Origin: JBCCQH01 sp039024435
Lineage (GTDB): Bacteria > Bacteroidota > Bacteroidia > J057 > JADKCL01
Assembly: GCA_039024435.1 (NCBI GenBank)
Contig: JBCCQH010000023.1
Coordinates: 11,632 to 75,631 of the forward strand
Direction of reading: 5' to 3'
DNA: 64,000 nucleotides
Shown here: piece by piece, positions 18,601 through 25,814 of the stretch
How positions within the stretch are numbered: the first letter of the stretch is position 1
Layout of the letters: each line of letters opens with the position of its first letter
Notes under the pieces: model-generated
What the model was told of the DNA's origin: nothing
Database searches by the model: none
Seen by the model: the letters and a program-made list of their open reading frames with translations, nothing else
Program-made: the position numbers and the translations under genes

Positions 18601-21600
18601 CCCCCATTCCGACACCGGAGGGTTTAAACGGAGACTCCGACCTGGGCTTTGGTGACAACGAACAGGAGCCACAATCGGAAGCGGGCCTCACCGGTCTGAC
18701 CGACGGACTGGAAGCGCCGACCCCCGAGGAAGAAGAAGGCAAAGTCGCCGGCACCGGCCTCGGGGGCGAACTCGCCAAGGTGGGCGAGTACGCCCAAGGC
18801 GTCGCGGCCGTAGCCGACCTGATCAAGATTTTGGCCGATGGCTTCCAATCCTTCATCAAAGGCGGTCCGGTCGGACTGCTGATCTGGCTACTCTTTAAGA
18901 AGCCGAGCAAGGACGAGATCAACGAAAAGCGGGATGCGGTTGAAGATTTCCGCACGCAACTGATGGACGAGAACCTGATCGAGGAAGGCAGTACCATCTC
19001 CAATATGCTGGGCATCCTCAGCGGTTCCTACAGCATTTGGATCATCTTTGACAAGTCCAAGCCTTACCGCGACATGGTGGACGAAGGCAAGCACGAAGAA
19101 GCAATCCTGGAAGACCGGGCCAAGATTCTCGAGGGCATGATCAAAGGTTGGACCGGCGAAAAAGACGAGCGCCGAATCCTCAAGGTCCTCCAATACACGC
19201 TCACCAATGAAAGCACCGCCGGGGTTCGGGAGATGACCGAACTGGTGGGCGGGCCCAAGCGGGTCCGGGACCAATACGAAAGCTTCCTCGGGCAGGACCG
19301 GGACGAGCGACGTGAACTGGACCGCATATTTACCGCCTCGTACGGCAGCAATTGGGAAGACAATCCGGATGTCTCTGACCGGCCCACCTACACCGCCGAA
19401 GAAGGCGCGCTGGTGAAGCGGACCGGCCGCACCTGGGAAGAACTGGCGGAGCAGGCTTTCGGGCACCGCAGCTACGTGGTCTACCTCCTGAACTATCCCT
19501 ACAACGTAAGCCAGATGAACTCCGAAACGGCTTACGAGGACTACCAGCAAAACAACAATAACAATAACAACGGCGGTGGGCCGATCTTGACTGAGTTTGA
19601 CGATGATGTCATCGACCCGGGCCACACGGGCAATACCTACAATGGTCCCCCCCGCCCCCAATTCCAGGCCCGGATTCCCACCATGGGCGAAGTCGTGGAT
19701 TTGCACGAAAATGGCCTCTGGCAGCAGCGTTTCCCGGTTCCCGGAGTGATCGAGCACGCGCATTGGTTTGAGAATTACCACATGATTGCGCTCCTCGCTT
19801 ACGGCGATGCGGGCTACGCCGACGCTTTGCGGGCGCACAACCCCTCGGTCCCGGAAGTACTGGAAGGGGTGTCGATCAGCTTGCCCACGGCGGCAGAACT
19901 GGGTCCACCCTGGATCGAAGTTGCCCCCACCGCAATCGGTTCCACCGGCCTCCGGGTCTGGGTGGCTTCCGACAGCAACCGAAACCCGGAAATGTGGATG
20001 GGTGCCCTGGATCGCCGGGTCACCGAACTGGCCGAGGCGGCGATGGAATACGATGCCGGACAAACCGCCGGGCAAGAGTTGCTGAACACGGCGACCTTCG
20101 CGGATGACGCCACCCAGACCGATGCCGAAAATGCAGTCAAGGTAGCCGAAGGGCTGATCGACTTCATCCTGGCCAATAACTTTGGCGGCGGAGTACCGGG
20201 CACCGCTTGGGAAAATGCCCAACCGGGCGATACGGTTCGCATCACTGCCGACCAACTCAATTCATTGGCCAAAGCTGTCTACGGACACACGGAGCGCGCC
20301 GCCTGGATCAGCGCCCACAATCCCAATCCCAGCGGCGACCAGCCGGCTTCCGCCATGTCGAAATCGGGCACTCAGTCAATGATGGCCCTCACGCCCACGG
20401 GCGGACCGGACGGCAAATTGTCTTACCTCCTGCCAACGTGGAGCGAAATGCACGCCTTGGATCCGCTGCCGGCAGCCCAACGCGGCGTCGCTCCCCAATC
20501 TTCCATCGAAGCGCTGGCGGGCGATACTTGGTCTACCCTGGCACAAAAAGCCTACGGCAATTGGGAACTGGCGGTCAAACTGGCGGACTATTCCGCAAAC
20601 GCCGGCAAGAGCTTAACTGCGGGCACCCAAGTGGTCCTGCCGAAACGCTCGGACCTGCAAACCTTGGTCGTGGCGCAGATGGATGACCGGGTGGCGTCGG
20701 TGGATGGCTTCGGCGACACCGGAGCCAACTTAGGCGGGGCAACGTCAGTTTCGATGGACGAAACCCGGACCACCGCCAATGGGGAAGCATCGGCCACCGA
20801 AACGGACAACCGGGTATTTGCTCCGGGACTGACCTTGTTGGTAAAAGGCGGCGATACCTGGAGTGCGATTGCCCTGGCAACCTACGACGATTTCTCCCTT
20901 TTTGTACGGCTCGCCAACCATCCCCGGAATGCGCCGTTCAAAACGCTGCCCGACGGCGCGGAGATTTATTTGCCGACCCAGGATGAGCTGATGGATGTGC
21001 CGGAGTTTGGCCTAGGGCTATCGCCGACCGGCTTCCCGCTGCTCACCGAGATGATGCGGGTGCCGACCCAGGACGAGTTGCACCACGTCTGGGTGGAAGA
21101 CCACGCGACCGGCGGCGAAGCGCCCAAAGGCGTGTGGATGATGGCCTCCACGCCGACGGCATTGGAACCGGAAGCCAAGCGGTGGAAGGAAGATTCCGAA
21201 GGGAATGCCACCGTGAACGATGCTGCAAGCTTGGTTCACGAAGTGGCCGAGCAAGGCGATGCCAGTGTGGATCGGATCGAAGAATTGCCGGATCCGGTAC
21301 GTACGGTGGTGGATGAAGGCTATTACGAGGGGGAGGCGGGAGCGACCTCTACCGCTTCCGACGACGACAAGGTGTACATTGTTTCGGACAAAAATGCCAA
21401 TGTCCGCAGCGACGAGGAAGGCCACGCGGTCACCAGTGCGGTCATTCCCCAGGGAACCCTCGTCAAAGTCATCGAAGATGCCACCGATTCCAAGGGCAAG
21501 GCAGTCCAGCGGATCGAGTACCTGGATGACGCCACTAAGCAGCATTGGACCACCAAAACCAATATCTCCGAGGTGACCGACGCCGGCGATGAACTCATGA

Positions 21601-23336
21601 TTTCCGCCTACAGCGACGTCACCATCTACAAAGACCCCTACTCCGGAAAGAAAGTGACCGAAGGCACCGGCAGCGCCCAAAAAGACAAACTGGTCGCGCA
21701 GGAAGCCAAGGTCAAGGTGAAGTACGAAGTGGACAAGTACCAGTACGCCGAAGAGGAAAATGGCACCAAGATCGGCTGGATCCGCAAGGCCAATCTGATC
21801 AGCCAGGACGACCAGGAGCGCACCGATTTCCTCGAAGAATACAAAGAATGGCTGGAGGAGCGCAAAACTGAGGTGGATGCGCTGAACGGCCAGAGCAAAC
21901 TCGACCGCGTGCGGGGCATTCTTTCGCAAGTGGAAAGTGTGGCCGCCCTCCTGAAAGCGGGGACGACACCGGAATTGGATGAACTCAGCAAGACGCCCGC
22001 CTACACTTCGAACCACAAGGGCAATTTCTGCCCGCCCGAACTGGTCGGGGTGGTCCGGGATTTCATCGAGATCACGGAACGGGAAATCGAGGTGCCCGGC
22101 GAGGGCGATACCACCACCAACCTGGCCCACGGCACCGACACCACCACGGGGGGCTCACTCTTCCACGACGAGGATTGGAATACCCGACTGGGGGTTCCGA
22201 CCTACCGCACCCAAAGCGACAACCTCATGCCGCCGGAAGTCACTTGTGCCCCGACAGCCTACACTATGGCTTTGGAGCGCATCGGGGTTTCCCGGGAAGA
22301 TATCATCGTGGCCATCGACGAGAAACTCTCCGGCCACCGCAAAAACTCGTACCGCAAGTTTCTTTGGAAGCAGACCGAGTACCGCAAGGCCGAATACCTG
22401 AAAACGGAAGAGGGCAAGAAAGCGGCCGAAGGGGGCGGAACCGTAAATGTCCCGGACAGCTACCTTCCGGACGCCACGCCGCCCAGCAGCTTTACGCCCA
22501 CCACGGCGATGCCCGATAACTGGAACGAGGATCCGGTCATTCCGGACTCGTTTACCCCGGATACCGAATTCGATTCCTCGAAGCTAAAAACCTTGTGGGA
22601 AACCAAGGTCACGGCTTACCTGAAGAAGATCTCTTCGGACACAACCAAAGACTGGCGCAAGCTCCGGGGCAACCAAGGCGGGCTGATCGGGAAGGAAGCG
22701 GAGCTGGCGAAGAAGTACAAGGAAATCGCCCAGATGGAAGACCTGATGGATTTCTTTTTCTCTCTCTTTGATTTCGGACCGCGGACGGGACTCGTTGCTT
22801 TTTACAGCCAGCGAATGGTCAATCGGACGCAAAAGCCGGGGTACCACAGCAGCGAGGACAATGTCAGCCAGACGGAGAAGCTCGAAGGTTGGAGTCCCGA
22901 GCACCGGGAAAAAATCCGCGAAGTGCTCAATGCCGGCGGCGCGGCCATCGTATCGGTGTACCACAAAGGGGCCGGCAGTGATGGTACTCACCTGCAATCG
23001 ATCCAGGCGGTTACGGCGACCGGCCTGACCATCGATTGTCCCTTTGGTGCGGTCAATCCGGGCTACCGGCGCAAGTCCGGCACCAAGTCGGATATGTTCA
23101 TTGATACCGGAAAAGGCGACACGGCGCGTGACCGCAAGAAGTACGATTGGAAAAATGTTCCGGACTACGATTCCAGTGAGAAGGACTTTACCAAGCGGGA
23201 CTTTACGGTGACGGCGGGCCACAACCTCAAGGACAATGAAAGCCGGGGCAAGTCCACGGAAATCAGTTACGCCATGATCAATGAAAGCAACATGGACGTC
23301 ATAAATTACATTGTGCTTCTTCACCGACCGGAATGA
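15654..23336 (+). CDS. Giant LysM-like/C39-like peptidase protein, candidate effector
   Basis: A 2560-residue protein lacking a signal peptide. MAPPPFQLSAS (30-40) matches the N-terminal motif of two other proteins here. Residues about 100-1000 are long beta-strand repeats rich in Gly, Glu and hydrophobics, of unknown fold. After a hydrophobic stretch near 1090 (GPVGLLIWLLF) come five LysM-like units (about 1252-1290, 1360-1415, 1522-1595, 1617-1670, 1727-1782), with GDTWSTLAQKAYG and GDTWSAIALATYD the clearest. An SH3b-like segment (VYIVSDKNANVRSDEEGH) follows near 1905. The C-terminal domain has VTCAPTAYTMAL (C2198), GTHLQSIQAV (H2446) and IDCPFG (D2461), the order of a C39/papain-like triad. 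The exported protein gene follows after one base. Confidence 0.82.
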   Translation: MIHSNESVPQHSRESLLPDQSTAEPGIQSMAPPPFQLSASSLQEEEVIEDEVVEQGPEAQADSFAGGAEEGGNSGEGSESLGDQESGDSNGIVPPLLLLGTQIAVELGGVDQTTSVPINLEIFPGCVVKRVEVVITEGAFVSGTLVVECGYLSGIELTLAIDGEGNVSANLQMEHEFLGLPTEIQAQVTEEGIQGTINVQVPAGTPIVPGLKTTEGNIFFAFGNEEPFLEGNIGVTTDDGTATGTADVKVDWANANWSGTANLVSQPRTISVAPGVDVHLPEGFQISSRFGSEEGLVMEGSATVVPQVTLGSSDGIEAGGTAEVEANLGPDGLDIVLKKVRLAVTGGLNAPEMSEVLESQNLSTTVDAGATLTLWFEENSLSKIDLEFTAGLDSPTRRIGRLSFAGQAVLNPFSFLGMLHAVTNASFNLYEGGIYTTSVLPGSQLFVSLDNSGIANVDASLGMEVSDQASALARLSVATSLPRGQGLSLSAQLELLRRFDISTVEENGFGVAILPTTGLGATLESGALTGIEGALAMEMADEQGPLLAGSINGQIAVTDAGLSLQEGMAMASLLRSLKMNVGTGEVRVSEGALLSVDIQGGQVVGLSGQIEAVYDDGGNEISISASIDYDPTQKMIRSLDANMASDATYPLFNNKLVVSELEGGISIRNGEVIALGGHARLDAYLGDFTAAGEADLTWSNAGEGSSFIGSGWLEFSWFQEEEEDKYLNGRIEATIDGEQFSLLGTVQVGLMKGLSGEATVAMDQEMDPEISASLSYNAVLMEASELWGMEFNLGIQVPLIPGLVAVEAGVLFGMAINTRPLMVFGTVGVESWRPLSGGFPDFFAELRASWGIDIEAKLMAYLELILGIDGLLHLTGGVRAGIGLNIPIELAPAIALHGGEDGVWGSMGIDLAINPILKLLVEAYLSWGVLGLWDGEKIWQLVDQELGNMGAINWSGSFAFGDKDEPTDEAPAVEAQSLQPQGTPIPTPEGLNGDSDLGFGDNEQEPQSEAGLTGLTDGLEAPTPEEEEGKVAGTGLGGELAKVGEYAQGVAAVADLIKILADGFQSFIKGGPVGLLIWLLFKKPSKDEINEKRDAVEDFRTQLMDENLIEEGSTISNMLGILSGSYSIWIIFDKSKPYRDMVDEGKHEEAILEDRAKILEGMIKGWTGEKDERRILKVLQYTLTNESTAGVREMTELVGGPKRVRDQYESFLGQDRDERRELDRIFTASYGSNWEDNPDVSDRPTYTAEEGALVKRTGRTWEELAEQAFGHRSYVVYLLNYPYNVSQMNSETAYEDYQQNNNNNNNGGGPILTEFDDDVIDPGHTGNTYNGPPRPQFQARIPTMGEVVDLHENGLWQQRFPVPGVIEHAHWFENYHMIALLAYGDAGYADALRAHNPSVPEVLEGVSISLPTAAELGPPWIEVAPTAIGSTGLRVWVASDSNRNPEMWMGALDRRVTELAEAAMEYDAGQTAGQELLNTATFADDATQTDAENAVKVAEGLIDFILANNFGGGVPGTAWENAQPGDTVRITADQLNSLAKAVYGHTERAAWISAHNPNPSGDQPASAMSKSGTQSMMALTPTGGPDGKLSYLLPTWSEMHALDPLPAAQRGVAPQSSIEALAGDTWSTLAQKAYGNWELAVKLADYSANAGKSLTAGTQVVLPKRSDLQTLVVAQMDDRVASVDGFGDTGANLGGATSVSMDETRTTANGEASATETDNRVFAPGLTLLVKGGDTWSAIALATYDDFSLFVRLANHPRNAPFKTLPDGAEIYLPTQDELMDVPEFGLGLSPTGFPLLTEMMRVPTQDELHHVWVEDHATGGEAPKGVWMMASTPTALEPEAKRWKEDSEGNATVNDAASLVHEVAEQGDASVDRIEELPDPVRTVVDEGYYEGEAGATSTASDDDKVYIVSDKNANVRSDEEGHAVTSAVIPQGTLVKVIEDATDSKGKAVQRIEYLDDATKQHWTTKTNISEVTDAGDELMISAYSDVTIYKDPYSGKKVTEGTGSAQKDKLVAQEAKVKVKYEVDKYQYAEEENGTKIGWIRKANLISQDDQERTDFLEEYKEWLEERKTEVDALNGQSKLDRVRGILSQVESVAALLKAGTTPELDELSKTPAYTSNHKGNFCPPELVGVVRDFIEITEREIEVPGEGDTTTNLAHGTDTTTGGSLFHDEDWNTRLGVPTYRTQSDNLMPPEVTCAPTAYTMALERIGVSREDIIVAIDEKLSGHRKNSYRKFLWKQTEYRKAEYLKTEEGKKAAEGGGTVNVPDSYLPDATPPSSFTPTTAMPDNWNEDPVIPDSFTPDTEFDSSKLKTLWETKVTAYLKKISSDTTKDWRKLRGNQGGLIGKEAELAKKYKEIAQMEDLMDFFFSLFDFGPRTGLVAFYSQRMVNRTQKPGYHSSEDNVSQTEKLEGWSPEHREKIREVLNAGGAAIVSVYHKGAGSDGTHLQSIQAVTATGLTIDCPFGAVNPGYRRKSGTKSDMFIDTGKGDTARDRKKYDWKNVPDYDSSEKDFTKRDFTVTAGHNLKDNESRGKSTEISYAMINESNMDVINYIVLLHRPE

Positions 23337-23337
23337 T

Positions 23338-24615
23338 ATGCGACAACGATTTGCCGGGCGCCGGGCTTTTTTGCTGGCGGCGTTCTGCTTTTTTCTTATG
23401 GCGAAAGCTTCCACGACGGATCCTCCCCCCGGCAGCCACAACCTGCTGGCGCTGCTTACGGCCCTGCCGGCGGACAACTTCCACGCCCTGGAGGCGGTCG
23501 GGGGCGTGGCGGTGGATTCGGCATTTTGGGCGGGACTGCTCACTGCGGGGAAGAGCCCCACGGGCAGGTTCCGCACGGATGCCTGCGATCCGACGGCGGG
23601 CTTGCTGGCGTTTAGCAAGCGTTCGGAATCGGGGGTCGACCGGTTTGTCCTGAAGGTGTACGTGGACCGGGGCGCGGAGCTTGTGCTTTGGGCGGAGGCG
23701 GGGCTCCACGATGAACGCCTCCGGTCGCGGATTCGAATTTGGGACCGGAATCCCCGAGGGGAATGGCAGGACTGCACCGCCGAACGCATCGGAACGCCGC
23801 GGCTGACGGATCTCTACCCGGCGCTGGCCACCCCGGACGACCTACCGCTCATGGCCCACTACCGCTACGAGTCGGACGAAGTGGCCTTTTCCATCCCGGT
23901 TCAGGAGTTTCCCGCGGAGGTCCACCAACAGATGCTCACCCAGGTCGAGGTCCCGGAATTGCGGTACCAGTTCGCCGGCGGGCGATTTGTGCGGCAGCCC
24001 TCGGCGATCTCGCAAATCGAGGCCTATTTTTATCGCCTGACGGATTCCATCTTGGCGCCGTTGTTGGCGTACATCGGCATTGCTTCTCCCGGTCCGGGCC
24101 AGTTGAATCCCAGCTTACGCCAGCGGATCTTGCACCGTTCCGAGCGGCTGCGGGATCGCGTCTTTGACCCAGCCAATGGCTACCTTTCCTTCGGTACAAA
24201 CTCCGACGGCGGGGGCCAGACCTTTGCCATGGCCTACTGGAAACAAGCAAATGGCTCCCACCTGGTCGGGATTGTCCTCAGCGATTGGTCGTCCTGCTGT
24301 ACGGCGGGGACCCTGCGCTTCCTGCGCCCCTCCGCGCAGGGCTGGACCGACGTTACCGATGCGGTGGCGCCTTCATTGGCCTTGGGCGACCTGCCTTGGC
24401 TCAAGGGCAAAAGCCGCCTGTCCGCCGAGGAGCGGAAGCTTCAAGCCTTCGAAATTGCCCTGCCCCGGAAGGGAAAGGACATCCGACTGAAACTGGATAT
24501 CAATACGGTGGAGGATGAGCTGGGCGAGGCGCTTGGGGAGGAAGGGATCGGGGATCGGGAGAATTACGTGGAGCGGGTCTTGGTGTGGCGGGAGGGGACG
24601 TTTGGGTGGCGGTGA
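23338..24615 (+). CDS. Exported two-repeat protein, candidate immunity protein
   Basis: A 425-residue protein with a basic start and hydrophobic leader (RAFLLAAFCFFLMAKA), probably Sec-exported; there is no lipobox. The mature part seems to be an ancient duplication. The first half has DPTAGLLAFSKRSESGVDRF, later VLWAEAG and GEWQDCTAERIG. The second half has DPANGYLSFGTNSDGGGQTF, later VGIVLSD and GWTDVTDAV, with matching spacing. I know no family for it. The ATG lies one base after the stop of the 2560-residue protein gene, so the two genes are almost certainly co-transcribed. A protective role against that protein is inferred from position and export. Confidence 0.75.
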   Translation: MRQRFAGRRAFLLAAFCFFLMAKASTTDPPPGSHNLLALLTALPADNFHALEAVGGVAVDSAFWAGLLTAGKSPTGRFRTDACDPTAGLLAFSKRSESGVDRFVLKVYVDRGAELVLWAEAGLHDERLRSRIRIWDRNPRGEWQDCTAERIGTPRLTDLYPALATPDDLPLMAHYRYESDEVAFSIPVQEFPAEVHQQMLTQVEVPELRYQFAGGRFVRQPSAISQIEAYFYRLTDSILAPLLAYIGIASPGPGQLNPSLRQRILHRSERLRDRVFDPANGYLSFGTNSDGGGQTFAMAYWKQANGSHLVGIVLSDWSSCCTAGTLRFLRPSAQGWTDVTDAVAPSLALGDLPWLKGKSRLSAEERKLQAFEIALPRKGKDIRLKLDINTVEDELGEALGEEGIGDRENYVERVLVWREGTFGWR

Positions 24616-24694
24616 TGGGGGGCAGTAAACGGTACGGGTGAACGGTGTGAGAGTAGGGATACAATTAAGACAGTAAAATTCTCATCGACACCTA

Positions 24695-24857
24695 AGAGGC
24701 GGTTTAAATTTAACTCTGCGATTTTGCATGGCATCTTTTTTCGCCCCTCTTCAGATATACTCTCGCCCATAGCTTTGGCTATGGACTCCAAAATGAGCTT
24801 CGATGGACAAAAAAATCTGCACGAGCAAATTTCACCAACCAATTTTAAACCGCCTCT
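24695..24857 (-). mobile_element. MITE-like inverted-repeat element, copy 2
   Basis: A 163-base copy of the element at 1602 in the opposite orientation, starting AGAGGCGGTTTAAATTTAAC and ending AATTTTAAACCGCCTCT. The central stem is CCATAGC-TTTG-GCTATGG, so the arms are kept while the loop differs from copy 1. That pattern suggests the hairpin matters. It lies between convergent transcription units. Confidence 0.82.
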
Positions 24858-24951
24858 GAGCGAATATTTTTTGTTTCAAAACATTACACCCACCTTCATT
24901 TTGCGCTTCCGGCGGCTTACGGGAATGACTTACCGACACCACCGGATACAC

Positions 24952-24976
24952 AAAAAGCCGAACTTTTCAGCTCGGC
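24952..24976 (-). terminator. Intrinsic terminator of tRNA-Leu
   Basis: On the minus strand, GCCGAGCT-GAAA-AGTTCGGC forms an eight-pair stem with one G-U pair and a GAAA loop, followed by TTTTTG. It begins ten bases beyond the 3' end of tRNA-Leu. Confidence 0.85.
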
Positions 24977-24985
24977 CTCAAAAAA

Positions 24986-25071
24986 TACCGGGAGCGGGGA
25001 TCGAACCCGCACTTCCATTTCTGGAAATTGGATTTTAAGTCCAACGCGTCTACCAGTTCCGCCATCCCGGC
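24986..25071 (-). tRNA. tRNA-Leu (anticodon TAA)
   Basis: An 86-base cloverleaf on the minus strand: acceptor arms GCCGGGA and TCCCGGT with discriminator A, D-arm TGGCGGAACTGGTAGACGC, anticodon loop CTTAAAA giving TAA, a long variable arm (TTTCCAGAAATGGAA) as in class II tRNAs, and T-loop GGTTCGATCC. The CCA end is not encoded. It reads UUA/UUG leucine codons. Confidence 0.97.
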
Positions 25072-25149
25072 TTTGAACCACCACGCTGCCGCTAATATAC
25101 GCATTCAATTCCCAATTGCTACCCCACCCCCATTTCGATTCCGGTCCCG

Positions 25150-25749
25150 CTACTCCTCGCCGTAGGCCCGCACCACGTCCATCGGGGTTTTGAGGGTGCC
25201 GGCCTGCAGCTTCCGCACGAGGTCGGGACGGTCCGCAAAAAATTCCGACAGGCGCTTGACCTTCAAACCAAAGAGGCCCTGCGTCGCCCGGACCAGCGCC
25301 GGATTGCCCGCGCGCTTGAAGTAGGGAATCGCCCGAATGTCAGAATTGTCTTCGTCGGTAAATTCATCGTAGTACAGGCACAGCGGCCCTTGGACCACGA
25401 TTTGAAAGACCTCCGGCACGCCCCGCTCCGGGTCCACCCAGCGCCGGGTCGTCAGCAGCACCGATTCCGTCACCGTGGGCAACACGATAAAATCGGCATC
25501 TCCCCAGCGGTAAGCCCGCATTTTCCGGGGGGGAAAGCGCTTGCGGCGCACCGAACTGCCCTTTTCCCCTTTGAGGATGACCTTGTTGTACAGGCCCCCA
25601 AAAGGCCCCGTATCGCGGTCCCGCACCTGCCCGCGCAGGGTATCGCCGGAAAGATTCACCACGTAACCCGCGCGCCAATCCGATTGGCCGCTGACCAGTA
25701 AGGGAAGCAAGATGACCAAAAACAAAGCGCAACTGCGGAGCTGTCCCAT
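25150..25749 (-). CDS. Exported protein of unknown function
   Basis: A 199-residue protein with a Sec leader (QLRSCALFLVILLPLLVSGQ) and a mature start DWRAGYVVNLSGDTLRGQV, a pattern frequent in uncharacterised exported Bacteroidota proteins of similar size. The rest alternates strands and a helix, including KVILKGEKGSSVRRKRFPP and GDADFIVLPTVTESVL. No enzyme motif is seen. The ATG at 25749 puts the leader at the start. An in-frame upstream start adds a cysteine-containing tail and is less likely. It follows the kinase-cyclase gene by 65 bases on the same strand and may be the end of that operon. Confidence 0.78.
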   Translation of the reverse strand: MGQLRSCALFLVILLPLLVSGQSDWRAGYVVNLSGDTLRGQVRDRDTGPFGGLYNKVILKGEKGSSVRRKRFPPRKMRAYRWGDADFIVLPTVTESVLLTTRRWVDPERGVPEVFQIVVQGPLCLYYDEFTDEDNSDIRAIPYFKRAGNPALVRATQGLFGLKVKRLSEFFADRPDLVRKLQAGTLKTPMDVVRAYGEE

Positions 25750-25814
25750 AGGGGGAAAATTACGGCATTTCGCCGAGTAGCGGCGGACCAATGCCTAAAA
25801 ATACACCCAAAATA

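Larger units (their letters stand above)
24616..25149. other. Intergenic region with repeat copy 2, terminator and tRNA-Leu
   Basis: This 534-base stretch lies between the exported two-repeat protein gene (plus) and the next minus-strand gene. It holds the inverted-repeat element at 24695-24857, the terminator at 24952-24976 and tRNA-Leu at 24986-25071. An open frame running across the repeat and the tRNA on the plus strand is not a gene. Confidence 0.8.

Noticed and set aside
18888..20255. A 455-codon open frame on the minus strand
   Set aside because: It lies inside the 2560-residue protein gene on the other strand. It looks like a Val/Phe-rich mirror product.
14367..24615. Contractile injection structural genes
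   Set aside because: No sheath, tube, baseplate or AAA ATPase gene of such systems is present in the window, so the delivery idea rests only on the shared N-terminal motif.
24724..25038. Protein-like segment GIFFRPSSDILSPIA in repeat copy 2, similar in copies 1 and 3
   Set aside because: The similarity follows DNA identity of the repeat. The frame continues into the tRNA gene in copy 2 and into unrelated DNA in the others, so it is not a conserved protein.
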